A DNA stretch of 64,000 bases from Paenibacillus sp. FSL R10-2782 (GCF_038592985.1 NZ_CP151951.1:1045001-1109000), one strand, 5' to 3'; positions 17,281-26,571 are shown, numbered from the stretch's first letter. Numbers and translations are program-made. The notes: a model not told the origin generated them from the sequence alone.

Positions 17281-18015
17281 ATGTTGAATGATTTATTTAA
17301 AAATATCAGTGAGAACTACGGCCATTTCTTCTCATGGAGTGATGTCGTGGCGACGCTTACTGACCCGGTGAGTTGGGGGATCATTGGAACTCTCATTTTG
17401 CTGGAAGGTCTTTTGTCGGCGGATAACGCCTTGGTTCTCGCAGTTATGGTTAAGCATTTACCTAAGGAACAACAAAAGAGAGCCTTATTTTACGGGATTT
17501 TGGGTGCGTATGTATTCAGGTTCCTCGCCATCGGCTTGGGTACGTTCCTGATTAAGTTTACGCTGATTAAGGTGCTGGGAGCGGCTTATCTTCTCTTTAT
17601 TGCTTATAAGGGCTTATTCAAGTCCGAAGGTGATGGAGAAGTGAAAAACAAACCTGCTTCTTTCTGGAAAACCGTATTAATGGTCGAACTGATGGATATC
17701 GCCTTCAGTATTGACAGCGTCATTGCCGCTTTTGGTGTGAGCGAGAAAGTATGGGTTCTGTTCCTGGGTGGTATTCTCGGCGTTCTGATGATGCGCGGTG
17801 TTGCTCAAGTGTTCCTCAAGCTCATTGATAAATTTCCGGAACTGGAACAGACAGCCTTTATTCTGATCGCCATTATCGGGGGTAAAATGCTGGCTGCTGC
17901 TTTTGACTTTCATATGTCGCAAGTCTTGTTCTTCGGCATTTTGATTGCCGTCTTTGTAGGCACAATGGTGATTAGCTCGGTGAAAAGAAAGAAAAAGGCC
18001 GACGAAGAGGCTTAA
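17281..18015 (+). CDS. terC: TerC-family integral membrane protein
   Basis: This 244-aa protein has seven or more hydrophobic helices and the TerC/Alx signature: LILLEGLLSADNALVLAVMV near residue 40, with the conserved acidic and Asn residues in the membrane, and VELMDIAFSIDSVIAAFGVS near 140. The family is linked to metal (manganese) export and to membrane docking of other Ter proteins. GGAGGC precedes ATG, 26 bp after the fusion gene. A terminator follows. In Bacillus the same order (TerD genes then TerC) is known as yceCDEF. Confidence 0.94.
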   Translation: MLNDLFKNISENYGHFFSWSDVVATLTDPVSWGIIGTLILLEGLLSADNALVLAVMVKHLPKEQQKRALFYGILGAYVFRFLAIGLGTFLIKFTLIKVLGAAYLLFIAYKGLFKSEGDGEVKNKPASFWKTVLMVELMDIAFSIDSVIAAFGVSEKVWVLFLGGILGVLMMRGVAQVFLKLIDKFPELEQTAFILIAIIGGKMLAAAFDFHMSQVLFFGILIAVFVGTMVISSVKRKKKADEEA

Positions 18016-18031
18016 TGTACAAAGTATAGCG

Positions 18032-18065
18032 AAATCCCTCCTGAACCTAAGGGGGGATTTCTTGT
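18032..18065 (+). terminator. Terminator after terC, within the ter locus
   Basis: AAATCCCTCC pairs with GGGGGGATTT around a short loop, followed by CTTGT. The T-tract is weak, so readthrough into the biosynthetic genes is possible. No clear promoter is visible in the 56 bp that follow. Confidence 0.65.
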
Positions 18066-18121
18066 ATACCCGAGGCACAGGGCTTCAGTCAGGCAAGAAT
18101 GAGCAAGAGGAGGAGAAGGCC

Positions 18122-19354
18122 CTGAAATATTTTAATGATTTGACCTCTGAGGAAGTAGAAGCGATCTTTTGCACGCCGCCATCAGAATTTAATAACCGAT
18201 CCCCCAAAAGTATATTGGCTTACGCGATAGGGGCGGCTTTGTACATGCCTGCGACCCGTTCGGAAGTAGCGGAAGAGATCAAGAATGGAAAACATGAAGG
18301 ATTGACGACGGTCATGCTGGATTTGGAGGATGCCATTGGGGATCAGCAGGTCGGGCAGGCGGAACAGTCGCTGGCACAGCAGTTGCTTCAACTATTGTCG
18401 TATGTACGGACAGGCTCGATGAGTGAACAGAGTTTACCGCTGCTGTTTGTACGTGTCCGGTCTGTGGAACAGCTCGAACGGCTACTGAACGGGTTGGGAG
18501 AATCTCTGTCGCTACTGACAGGCTTTGTTTTGCCCAAGTTTTCTTCAAATAATGGACGAGCGTATTTTGAACTCATTGCCAGATATAACCGGGGTAAGGC
18601 TGAACAGAACATCCCTGTGTTGTACGGATTACCGATTCTCGAAAGCTCCAACATCATTTACAGGGAAACCCGCTGGAGTGAGCTGCTGTCGATCAAAGAG
18701 ATTTTGGACGAGTTTCAGGAATATGTGCTGAATGTACGAATTGGCGCAACTGATTTTTCCAGCCTGTTTGGCTTGAGACGTAGCCCGGATATTACAATTT
18801 ATGAGATTGCCGTCATACGGGATTGTATCGCTGATATCATTAACCTGTTTGGACGCGTGGACTCCGATTATGTCATTTCCGGTCCTGTGTGGGAATATTT
18901 CTCTCATCGGGAACGTGTATTTAAGCCTCAATTAAGAGTGTCGCCCTTTGAGGATGCATTTGGTAAGCAGGGGCGCAATCTGCGGATGGACTTCATTTCA
19001 GATGCAGTGGACGGACTAATACGAGAGGTCATGATGGATAAGGAAAATGGCATCATCGGCAAAACGATCATCCATCCTTCCCATATTAAGCCGGTACAGG
19101 CCATGTACGCAGTGACACATGAAGAGTACATGGATGCCATCTCGATTGTGGAGCGTAATGACGGTAGTCTGGGTGTATTCAAAAGCACCTATGCCAACAA
19201 AATGAATGAAATTAAGCCGCATTTAAATTGGGCTCATCGTATTATAAACAGATCAAAAGTATACGGGGTGTTACATGAACAACAACATTTTGTCAGTCTC
19301 TTACCCAACCACGAAAATACATCTGCTGCCTATACTGGAGCAGTTCAGCGTTAA
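18122..19354 (+). CDS. HpcH/HpaI aldolase/citrate-lyase-like C-C bond lyase of the Ter module
   Basis: The fold is that of CitE-like TIM-barrel lyases: YAIGAALYMPATRSE, VMLDLEDAIGD (metal-binding Asp/Glu), FVRVRSVEQ, GFVLPKFSS, LPILESSNIIY, VRIGATDFSSLFGLRR and GKTIIHPSHIKP are in the expected order. AGGAGG lies 8 bp before CTG 18122 (LKYFNDLT), which I take as a rare start giving about 410 aa; the frame stays open back to TTG 18062. It opens the biosynthetic part of the locus. Its 3' end overlaps the next gene by 80 bp. The substrate is unknown. Confidence 0.85.
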   Translation: MKYFNDLTSEEVEAIFCTPPSEFNNRSPKSILAYAIGAALYMPATRSEVAEEIKNGKHEGLTTVMLDLEDAIGDQQVGQAEQSLAQQLLQLLSYVRTGSMSEQSLPLLFVRVRSVEQLERLLNGLGESLSLLTGFVLPKFSSNNGRAYFELIARYNRGKAEQNIPVLYGLPILESSNIIYRETRWSELLSIKEILDEFQEYVLNVRIGATDFSSLFGLRRSPDITIYEIAVIRDCIADIINLFGRVDSDYVISGPVWEYFSHRERVFKPQLRVSPFEDAFGKQGRNLRMDFISDAVDGLIREVMMDKENGIIGKTIIHPSHIKPVQAMYAVTHEEYMDAISIVERNDGSLGVFKSTYANKMNEIKPHLNWAHRIINRSKVYGVLHEQQHFVSLLPNHENTSAAYTGAVQR

Positions 19355-20747
19355 AATCACCGAAACACACAATCCATTCGGCCTTCCTGTGGACAAGCTG
19401 TTTGCGATGGCGGCGCGGGTGAACAAGAAGCGTTCGTTTTTGTTTGTCAGCAAGGTGCTGGGCAAGCATATTCCGGTAAACCCATACACCTCTTTGTTGA
19501 GTGGAGCGGCACTTGCGATACTGCTGTACAAGGAGCTTGTACCCCAGACGGAACAACAGATGGACGAGCTGATCGGAGAGGCTGTGAGGGGGCTTCTGGA
19601 CTCGGATTATGCCGAAGAAGCTTATCGTAAGCTGATGGAAGAACGTTTGGCTTTTGCGGAGCCGATCAAGTTTGTTGGCTTTGCCGAGACGGCTACGGCG
19701 CTGGGACACGCCATGTATCAGGTGTTTGCGGACGGTGCTTCGTATATTCATACGACGCGCGAGGATATTCCGGGTCTTCAGCCGATCATTCGATTTGAAG
19801 AAGAGCATTCGCACGCTGTTGATCATCGTTGCTATGCACTGGATGAGCATGCATTTGCGGGAGACGGTCCCATCGTATTGGTAGATGATGAAATTACGAC
19901 GGGCAAAACGACCCTTAATATTATTCGGGATATTCAGGCACATTTTCCAAGAAAGCAATATGTGATTGCTTCATTATTGGATTGGCGGACAGACAGTGAT
20001 GAGCAGGCTTTCACCGACCTGGAGGCAGAACTGGGCATTACGATTACGCCTTTAAGCTTGCTCAAAGGAAAGATTGAGATACAGGGAGTGCCGATGCTGG
20101 ATCACACAGAATACGCTGGACAGGTCGGACGCGCAGAACATGCTGCTACTAGCATAGCAAAGGATACGACAGAGGATTCTGGAATAATTGACCACTGTTT
20201 TGCAGAGAATGCGGCTGGTTTTGAACGGGTAGTACACAGTTCGATTTCAACGGACGGATACGCCAATCAGGCTCCTTATTTGAAATATACAGGTCGTTTC
20301 GGCCTGCAATCGGCTGATAATATTGCGTTGGATGTGGAGATTACGCGTACTGCGGAACGATTGAAGAAGCTTCGCTCAGGGCAACGCACGCTGGTGATGG
20401 GTACGGGGGAATTTATGTACATTCCAATGCGAATCGCAGCGGAGTTAGGCCCGAATGTGTATTATCAGTCGACGACACGTAGTCCGGTGTATCCCTACCG
20501 TGAGGAAGGGTATGGCGTAGTTTGTGGTGTGCCTTATCCTTCGGCTGAGGATGGGACGGTACGCAATTTTATTTATAATGTAGACCCTGGTCAGTATGAC
20601 GAGATCTTTGTTTTGATCGAAAGGGAGTCGGATGCACAGCGAATGAAGCCGATGCTGGATGCTTTGAACCGTCTTGGCTGCGATCAAGTGCATGTTGTTT
20701 ATTTTAACCGGTTAACCGGGCAGGAGAGTAAAGGAGCGCGGATATGA
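19275..20747 (+). CDS. Phosphoribosyltransferase-fold protein with TRSP domain (Ter module)
   Basis: In this 490-aa protein, residues about 30-270 form a PRTase domain with FVGFAETATALGHAMY and the PRPP-binding loop IVLVDDEITTGKT at about 200-212. The C-terminal part (about 300-490) matches the TRSP domain found only with these PRTases, with LVMGTGEFMYIPMRIAAELG and YREEGYG. It belongs to the enzyme set described with Ter proteins and predicted to make a nucleoside-like product. CGGGGTG precedes ATG 19275, and translation begins inside the previous gene. Confidence 0.9.
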   Translation: MNNNILSVSYPTTKIHLLPILEQFSVKITETHNPFGLPVDKLFAMAARVNKKRSFLFVSKVLGKHIPVNPYTSLLSGAALAILLYKELVPQTEQQMDELIGEAVRGLLDSDYAEEAYRKLMEERLAFAEPIKFVGFAETATALGHAMYQVFADGASYIHTTREDIPGLQPIIRFEEEHSHAVDHRCYALDEHAFAGDGPIVLVDDEITTGKTTLNIIRDIQAHFPRKQYVIASLLDWRTDSDEQAFTDLEAELGITITPLSLLKGKIEIQGVPMLDHTEYAGQVGRAEHAATSIAKDTTEDSGIIDHCFAENAAGFERVVHSSISTDGYANQAPYLKYTGRFGLQSADNIALDVEITRTAERLKKLRSGQRTLVMGTGEFMYIPMRIAAELGPNVYYQSTTRSPVYPYREEGYGVVCGVPYPSAEDGTVRNFIYNVDPGQYDEIFVLIERESDAQRMKPMLDALNRLGCDQVHVVYFNRLTGQESKGARI

Positions 20748-21895
20748 AGCAGACACTCATGAAGCAAATACAGCAGAAGAACATTCATCCACCCGAGCCG
20801 TTGGGGAGCTATCCTGCATCGGATGTGACATTTTTATTGAAGGATTTGAGCCGGGTTACGTTGGAAAAAGGAACGGAGGATCGTGAAGAGGCGATTCAGT
20901 CGGGCGTCCATTATTCAGAAATGCTTCCGGTGGAATATGAGCCTACAGCGGAGTATATTGCGTTGTTTCACGAAACGCTCGCTCAATCGGCCAAAAAGGT
21001 GGCGTTAGCCGCAGCTTCTGTGGCTGAAATGATTGTGAGAAAAAGAGGCCTGAACACGGCGATTGTTTCGCTTGCCAGAGCAGGAACACCCATCGGTATC
21101 TTGATCAAGCGGTATATTGACTGGAAGTATGGCGTTTCTCTGCCGCATTACAGCATTTCCATTATTCGCGGCAAAGGTATTGACCGGAATGCTATTTTGT
21201 ATATTTTACAGCAGCATGGGCTGGATACTGAGCTCCAGTTTGTCGATGGCTGGACGGGAAAAGGTGCGATTCGGCAGGTGCTGATCGAGGCTTGCCGTGA
21301 GATGAACGCGGATTACGGATTGCACCTGAATGATGATCTGGCGGTGCTAGCGGATCCGGGGAGCTGCTCGGATACCTTCGGCACACGGGAAGATTATTTG
21401 ATCCCGAGCGCTTGTCTGAATTCGACCGTATCGGGTCTGATGAGCCGGACGGTATTACGCGACGATCTGATAGGCCCGGACGATTTTCATGGGGCCAAAT
21501 TTTACGAAGCCTGGCGGTCGGTGGATCAGTCCAATACGTTTGTAGATACGGTTTCAGGTTACTTTCAAGATGTGGCTGCCGCTGCTGTTGCGTATGCTGA
21601 ACAGAAGACATTGAATCCACCTGTGGTGACGTGGCAGGGCTTACGGGATATAGAGGCGATTCAAAAGGCTTTTGGTATTCAGGATATCAATCTGGTTAAG
21701 CCTGGTGTGGGGGAGACGACTCGTGTGCTGCTGCGCAGGGTGCCATGGAAAATTCTGATTGATCGTGAGGATAATCCGAATCTTCGGCATATTATACTGC
21801 TGGCAAAGGACCGGGGAGTGCCTGTCGAGGTATTTGAAGGTCTGACCTATTCCTGCTGCGGGATCATCAAGCCGCTCAAGGGAGGACAAGAATGA
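20744..21895 (+). CDS. StiP-like protein: PRTase-fold domain plus PELOTA RNA-binding domain (Ter module)
   Basis: This 383-aa protein starts in an ATGA overlap with the preceding gene. Residues about 30-320 are the StiP/PRTase_1 domain (SLARAGTPIGILIKRYI, HYSISIIRGKGIDRNA, QFVDGWTGKGAIRQ, the last resembling a phosphoribosyl loop). The last 70 residues (VLLRRVPWKILIDREDNPN ... YSCCGIIKPL) are a PELOTA-type domain of the L7Ae/Pelota RNA-binding fold. Databases call the family 'cysteine protease StiP', but I see no convincing protease triad. A role on an RNA or nucleotide substrate is inference. Confidence 0.88.
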   Translation: MKQTLMKQIQQKNIHPPEPLGSYPASDVTFLLKDLSRVTLEKGTEDREEAIQSGVHYSEMLPVEYEPTAEYIALFHETLAQSAKKVALAAASVAEMIVRKRGLNTAIVSLARAGTPIGILIKRYIDWKYGVSLPHYSISIIRGKGIDRNAILYILQQHGLDTELQFVDGWTGKGAIRQVLIEACREMNADYGLHLNDDLAVLADPGSCSDTFGTREDYLIPSACLNSTVSGLMSRTVLRDDLIGPDDFHGAKFYEAWRSVDQSNTFVDTVSGYFQDVAAAAVAYAEQKTLNPPVVTWQGLRDIEAIQKAFGIQDINLVKPGVGETTRVLLRRVPWKILIDREDNPNLRHIILLAKDRGVPVEVFEGLTYSCCGIIKPLKGGQE

Positions 21896-22725
21896 TCTAC
21901 GCAAGCGATCTGGATCAGACGCTGATTTACTCCGAACGTTCGCTTGGCGTGCCGCTGGAGTCCCCTGGGCTGCTGCCTGCGGAACACATTGAAGGGGCAA
22001 CGGCGGCGTTTATTTCAGCACAGGCCCTCCAACTGCTGAAGACGCTACCGCCAGACGTGATGTTTATGCCTGTGACGACCCGCACGATGGCACAGTATGG
22101 ACGAATCACGGTGTTTCAAACGGAGCTGGTTCCGGCATACGCCGTGACCAGTAATGGCGGTAACATCATCGTCGGAGGCGAGGTGGATCGGGAGTGGAAT
22201 CGCAGCATTCACGAGCGGGTGCGCCGTGATGGTGCCCATGCGGAAGAAGCACGTCATGTATTCGGACAAGTGCTGCATGAAGATTGGGTTAGGAGTGAGC
22301 GTTTCTGCGACGAGTTATTTTATGCATTCGTTATTGAACGGGATCGTATGCCGCTGGAGCAGGTGCTGGAGAAGGCACGAATCATGCGTGAATTGGGCTG
22401 GGAGGTATCCATTCAGGGGCGCAAGGTGTATCTGGTGCCTGCGGCCGTGAATAAACAGGCAGCCGTGGAGCATATCCGTAACCTCACGGATGGAGGGCCT
22501 GTTGTAGCGTCCGGTGACTCTTTGCTAGACCGTTGTCTACTGGATTATGCCGACTATGCGATTGCTCCACGTCATGGCGAGCTGTATCGGGAACAGCTGC
22601 GGGATAAGCTGGAGGTCAATTACCGTTTTACGGATGTGTCGGGTGTATATGCTGCGGACGAGATTGTGGCTTATGTCCATGAAGTACAGCTCATTTCAAG
22701 AGAGATAGGGGACAAGGCTCTGTGA
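21892..22725 (+). CDS. HAD-family hydrolase of the Ter module
   Basis: This 277-aa protein starts in an ATGA overlap. It has the HAD nucleophile in IYASDLDQTLIYSER, a motif II region (FMPVTTRTMAQYGR), a long cap, and motif IV in VASGDSLLDRCLLDYAD. The insert with FVIERDRMPLEQVLE sets it apart from Cof phosphatases such as that at 9564-10343. Its place between the StiP-like and ATP-grasp genes suggests that it dephosphorylates an intermediate of the same pathway. Confidence 0.88.
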   Translation: MIYASDLDQTLIYSERSLGVPLESPGLLPAEHIEGATAAFISAQALQLLKTLPPDVMFMPVTTRTMAQYGRITVFQTELVPAYAVTSNGGNIIVGGEVDREWNRSIHERVRRDGAHAEEARHVFGQVLHEDWVRSERFCDELFYAFVIERDRMPLEQVLEKARIMRELGWEVSIQGRKVYLVPAAVNKQAAVEHIRNLTDGGPVVASGDSLLDRCLLDYADYAIAPRHGELYREQLRDKLEVNYRFTDVSGVYAADEIVAYVHEVQLISREIGDKAL

Positions 22726-23753
22726 AGAAGCTCAAAGTGTATTTTAACCGCTGGTTTTCGGTGGCGTATCATTATATGAATGCGATTCGTAACAATGAGG
22801 ACGGTATTCCGTTCGAAATCTATGCGACGCACTCGGACCCGCAGCATATGGCACTACAGGCCAGTGATGTGGCTGAGGTGGAGCCGCGCATAAGTGGTGT
22901 GGAGTATGCACGTTATTGTGCGGATTTTTGCCAGCGTCACGGAATTGATGTGTTTATTCCACGGTGGAATATGCTTGATATTAGCAAAAATCTTCATCTG
23001 TTCGACGAGATTGGGACGAAGGTCATCGTATGCCGGGATACCGAACTGCTGGAGCAGTTGATGGAAAAGGATCTGTTTTACGAATCCATTCGCCAGAAGG
23101 ATATTGTCACGATTCCCGATTATGCCATTGCCAGCAATGCGGAGCAGTTTAAACAGGCTTATGAAACGTTAACGGCACGCGGGCATAAGGTATGCTTCAA
23201 GCCATGTAATGCAGAGGGAGGAATGGGCTTTCGCATCATCGACAACGAACGTAACCCGCTGGAGGAGCTGTTCGGTCATGCGCTGAACCATATTTCGTTC
23301 GAGGAGGCATATCGTGTATTGTCATCCACGGAGTCGTTCCCCAACCTGATGGTGATGGAGCTGCTGGAGGGCTATGAATACAGTATTGATTGTCTGGCTG
23401 ATCTAAACGGAAAGCTGCTGGCAGCAGTTCCACGCAGGAAGGCGGGAGGGCGATTACGGTTGCTGGAGCAGCATACCGAGCTGCTGGATGTGGCGCATAA
23501 GGTCGCTGAGGCGTATCACATTCCGTACAATTATAATATTCAGGTAAAATATAACGGCGAGTGTCCCAAGCTGCTGGAGATCAATCCGCGGATGTCTGGC
23601 GGGCTGCATGTATCCTGCTTGTCCGGCATCAATTTTCCTTATCTGGCGGTGAAATCGGCTTTGGGTCATGAGGTGGGTCCGCTTTATCCGCAATACGACA
23701 TTTTAGCCAGTCATATTGAGCAGCCAATCACCATACGTAAATCCTTACATTGA
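22722..23753 (+). CDS. ATP-grasp enzyme of the Ter module
   Basis: This 343-aa protein starts at GTG in a GTGA overlap. The ATP-grasp fold is supported by FKPCNAEGGMGFRIIDN (glycine-rich ATP loop), the hinge region VMELLEGYEYSIDCLAD, and the metal-binding end KLLEINPRMSGGLHVSCLSG with the ExNPRxSG motif of biotin-carboxylase-like ATP-grasp ligases. It probably joins a carboxylate to an amine or similar in the last step of the pathway. The substrates are unknown. XpaC- and TelA-like genes follow. Confidence 0.9.
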   Translation: MKKLKVYFNRWFSVAYHYMNAIRNNEDGIPFEIYATHSDPQHMALQASDVAEVEPRISGVEYARYCADFCQRHGIDVFIPRWNMLDISKNLHLFDEIGTKVIVCRDTELLEQLMEKDLFYESIRQKDIVTIPDYAIASNAEQFKQAYETLTARGHKVCFKPCNAEGGMGFRIIDNERNPLEELFGHALNHISFEEAYRVLSSTESFPNLMVMELLEGYEYSIDCLADLNGKLLAAVPRRKAGGRLRLLEQHTELLDVAHKVAEAYHIPYNYNIQVKYNGECPKLLEINPRMSGGLHVSCLSGINFPYLAVKSALGHEVGPLYPQYDILASHIEQPITIRKSLH

Positions 23754-23811
23754 CACATGTAGAGTGTATTTTCTACAATATGGTAAGGGTTTACGTCAGG
23801 AGGTACAAGCT

Positions 23812-24492
23812 ATGACGTCAAAAATGTGGGGAACCACGATTGCCGTGGGCAGCTATCTGATTGCGCTTTTGCTGAGCTTTTGGTTGCCATTGTTTGTGTG
23901 TTTGGCGATTCCGATCATTGGTTTAGGGGGATACAACGTCGTTATGGCTATCCGCCATCCCCGACCCAATCTGACGGGTTCTGTTATACCGGTAGAGCAG
24001 GCACAAGCTGTTGAGACACAAAAGATTGAAAAGGAATCCTCGGCACCAACAGAGCCTGTAATTGAGAAACCACGCTTATCAGAACAGGTGAGCAGCGAAT
24101 TTGCTCAGGTCATGGAGTATCTGGAGGTATTGGAGGATATGGTAATCTCCGAGGGGCAAAAGGATGCGCTCGATAACGAGATCGTCGAGAAAGCATTGGC
24201 TCTGTTCGCACGTTTACAGCGGGTGATTCCGCTTTTGCATGAATTAAATAACAGCGAAGTGAACCACACGGTTCGGAGATTGATTTTGAAGGATCTGAAT
24301 GGACTGATTAATCCATTTCTCCGGCTCAGCGGTGATGCCAAGCGAACCAATCGAAGAACGTTATTAAACGGCCTGCGGGATGTGGATAGCAAGATATCGG
24401 TGATTGTATCCACGGTGGAGCACAAGGATCTGCTTGAATTACAAACCAAAGCCGAACTGATTCACCAGCGTTATAGCAGTTCCGAATTGTAG
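23812..24492 (+). CDS. XpaC-like membrane protein paired with TelA
   Basis: ATG 23812 follows AGGAGG with 9 bp spacing (226 aa). A longer in-frame ATG at 23716 would overlap the previous gene and lacks a ribosome site. Two closely spaced membrane helices (about 8-45) are followed by a Glu-rich linker and a helical soluble domain (EYLEVLEDMVISEGQKDAL ... RTLLNGLRDVDSKISVIV). In Bacillus, XpaC directly precedes the TelA-family YaaN, the same pairing as here. The homology is judged from layout and helix pattern more than from exact motifs. Confidence 0.6.
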   Translation: MTSKMWGTTIAVGSYLIALLLSFWLPLFVCLAIPIIGLGGYNVVMAIRHPRPNLTGSVIPVEQAQAVETQKIEKESSAPTEPVIEKPRLSEQVSSEFAQVMEYLEVLEDMVISEGQKDALDNEIVEKALALFARLQRVIPLLHELNNSEVNHTVRRLILKDLNGLINPFLRLSGDAKRTNRRTLLNGLRDVDSKISVIVSTVEHKDLLELQTKAELIHQRYSSSEL

Positions 24493-24585
24493 GCTATTTT
24501 TTAAAAAAATCAGCGGCGTAGCTGCTCTGAACAATAACTATTAGCCATTGGATAACAGTTATTGGTAGAATAGGAGGTTAGCGTT

Positions 24586-25686
24586 ATGGCGACCCCATGG
24601 TCTGAATTGAAAAAAGAAGACGAACAAAAGGTCACCGAGGAGGCTTCACAGCTCATCCAGAAGGTGTCACAGAGCGATGTCATGAGCCTGGATACCTTAA
24701 TGGATGACATTGGGAAGCTGGGGGTTAAAACACAGGAGCGTGCGGGACAGACGCTTAAAATGCTGGATCGTCCAGTGAACGATCTCATGTCCGGCGACCG
24801 GGCTGAGGTATCGAACATGATCTTAAAGCTGCGGGATGAATGCGAAACGCTCCAGCAGAGCAAAAATGTGAGCTTTTTCGGCAAGCTTCTACGGAAAAGC
24901 CCGCTGAAAAACTACATTTACAAATATCAGTCGGTCAAAACGAACATCGAGCAAATCATTACAGCGTTGAGAGATGGTAAGGACAATCTGGAAGAAAATA
25001 TTGTCGGTATGAGACAGTTGAAAAAGGCTTCCATTGAGGAAATCTACAATTTGCAGACGAAGATCGCCTTTGGCAATCGGTTGAAGGAGTTGTTCGAGAC
25101 TGAGATTGCCAAGCCGGAAAATGAATTGAGGAAGTCTCATCTGGAACGGGGGCTGCGCAAGGTGGTTACTCGCACGCAGTCAATGACCGAAATGATTTTG
25201 CTCTACAATCAGGCGATTGCGGCCACGGATATTATTAATGATAATAATGATAAACTGATTGATTCCGTAAATAATGCCATTGATAAAACGTCGAATTTAA
25301 TCACTGTATCGGCTATGATTGCGATGGCACTGGCGGATCAGGACAAAATCATTTCAGCCGTGGATGCCACGAATCGTACGATTGAGAATCAATTCAAGGA
25401 AAATGCCAAGCTTCTCAAAACGACGACGGAGAGAACGACCGATCTGCTTAGCAAGCCTTCGATGTCACTGGAGTCTGTGAATCAGGCGATTGGGGATTTG
25501 GTATCTGCTTTGGATTTATCCGAAAAATCCAATCGTCAAATTATTGAGAGCTGCCATGATTATACGAGCAAAATGACGGCAATCAACGCCAACCTCAGCC
25601 AACGTCTGGGTATAGAGGGGAAGGAACAGCCGAAGAGTTTGAAGGATAACGATTCTTCTGAAGGACTAAGCTCGTTTCTGAACTGA
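24586..25686 (+). CDS. TelA/YceH-family toxic-anion resistance protein
   Basis: This 366-aa, largely helical cytosolic protein matches TelA/YaaN/YceH, whose expression protects against tellurite and some antimicrobials by an unknown mechanism. Features are KLGVKTQERAGQTLKMLDRP early on, FGKLLRKSPLKNYIYKYQSV (the most conserved block), QIITALRDGKDNLEENI, and long coiled-coil helices up to a flexible Ser/Glu tail. AGGAGG precedes ATG by about 9 bp. It ends the second ter unit before a strong terminator. Confidence 0.93.
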   Translation: MATPWSELKKEDEQKVTEEASQLIQKVSQSDVMSLDTLMDDIGKLGVKTQERAGQTLKMLDRPVNDLMSGDRAEVSNMILKLRDECETLQQSKNVSFFGKLLRKSPLKNYIYKYQSVKTNIEQIITALRDGKDNLEENIVGMRQLKKASIEEIYNLQTKIAFGNRLKELFETEIAKPENELRKSHLERGLRKVVTRTQSMTEMILLYNQAIAATDIINDNNDKLIDSVNNAIDKTSNLITVSAMIAMALADQDKIISAVDATNRTIENQFKENAKLLKTTTERTTDLLSKPSMSLESVNQAIGDLVSALDLSEKSNRQIIESCHDYTSKMTAINANLSQRLGIEGKEQPKSLKDNDSSEGLSSFLN

Positions 25687-25721
25687 TTTTACAAATGTAA
25701 AATAATGGACCTAACCTATTG

Positions 25722-25758
25722 AAAAGACGCCAGGGTGATCCTGAAAGGCGTCTTTTTT
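25722..25758 (+). terminator. Strong terminator after the telA-like gene
   Basis: AAAAGACGCC pairs with GGCGTCTTTT around a 15-nt loop with further pairing (AGGGTGATCCT), then TT. Confidence 0.9.
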
Positions 25759-25854
25759 GGTTTGGGGGCAGCGAATAAAGGACATGATATTCATACATAG
25801 CAATCTCGTGCATAAACTCTTAAAAAGTGAATTAACAAAGGAGAGAACGAGTGT

Positions 25855-25956
25855 ATGATGTCCTTTATTTTGGGGTGTGTGATTGTCTACCTGCTTGTAG
25901 CTGCCAGTAGCGAAAAAGCCGATTCTATCGTGGAGTTAAATGAATCTGTGAAATAA
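25855..25956 (+). CDS. 33-aa membrane microprotein
   Basis: AAAGGAGAG precedes ATG 25855, which opens MMSFILGCVIVYLLVAASSE followed by a short acidic tail and TAA at 25954. One membrane helix followed by a soluble tail is typical of small regulatory or assembly peptides. It lies between the telA-like gene and the unknown protein at 26026, 69 bp before the latter. Existence rests on the ribosome site and hydrophobic profile only. Confidence 0.5.
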   Translation: MMSFILGCVIVYLLVAASSEKADSIVELNESVK

Positions 25957-26025
25957 ATTTTTTATTGAAAATCATGTATTTTCTGATAGGATAGAGTTAA
26001 ATATTGGAATCCCAAAGGAGAATGC

Positions 26026-26571
26026 ATGCTGGAATTTTCATTTGAAATCATCGACGAATCGAAAATCAACATTGTGTATCAGTATGGGAGCAGCAGCTTT
26101 AATTTCAACTTGTTTTTTAATTACGGTGTATGGACGCTGCATCCGTTTGACGGAATTCTGTTGCAAAACAAGGAAATGTGCCGTCTGATCGTGGGGGACC
26201 TGTTTAAGAACAAGGATTTTCATGTCATGCTGGTGCGCGAAAATATTTTGTTGTCAGCCTTGCGCACCTCTATTGATCTCAATCCCGAAACCCGTGGAGA
26301 GCGATACCAAGAGCAGGAGCCAGATGAGCTGTCTGAATTTGCCGAGGCACACAGCTTTGAAGATGTGCTGCATATGGAGCAGGATTCCATCCGCCAGCGT
26401 ATCGAATTTTTCCAGAACATCATTCAAAAAATGTATATGGAAGGATTCGGCCCGGAAGACAGCGACTTTAACAAGGTACAAGCTATGATCCGAATTTACA
26501 AAGATGCGCATGACCAGCTTGGAGATTTGAGCGATTTTCCCCTGAGTGGCGACGAACGCCGCAGATGGTAG
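26026..26571 (+). CDS. Protein of unknown function in the ter locus
   Basis: This 181-aa soluble acidic protein has a well-placed AAAGGAG 5 bp before ATG 26026. The N-terminal half is beta-rich and aromatic (NIVYQYGSSSFNFNLFF, GVWTLHPFDGILLQN); the C-terminal half is helical (MEQDSIRQRIEFFQNIIQKM). I recognise no domain. It lies 43 bp before the VWA gene and probably shares its transcript, so it may serve the same Ter response. No signal peptide or membrane helix is seen. Confidence 0.6.
   Translation: MLEFSFEIIDESKINIVYQYGSSSFNFNLFFNYGVWTLHPFDGILLQNKEMCRLIVGDLFKNKDFHVMLVRENILLSALRTSIDLNPETRGERYQEQEPDELSEFAEAHSFEDVLHMEQDSIRQRIEFFQNIIQKMYMEGFGPEDSDFNKVQAMIRIYKDAHDQLGDLSDFPLSGDERRRW

Noticed and set aside
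20744..21895. Cysteine protease activity for the StiP-like protein
   Set aside because: The family name implies it, but no protease dyad or triad is convincing, whereas a phosphoribosyl-type loop and a PELOTA domain are visible.
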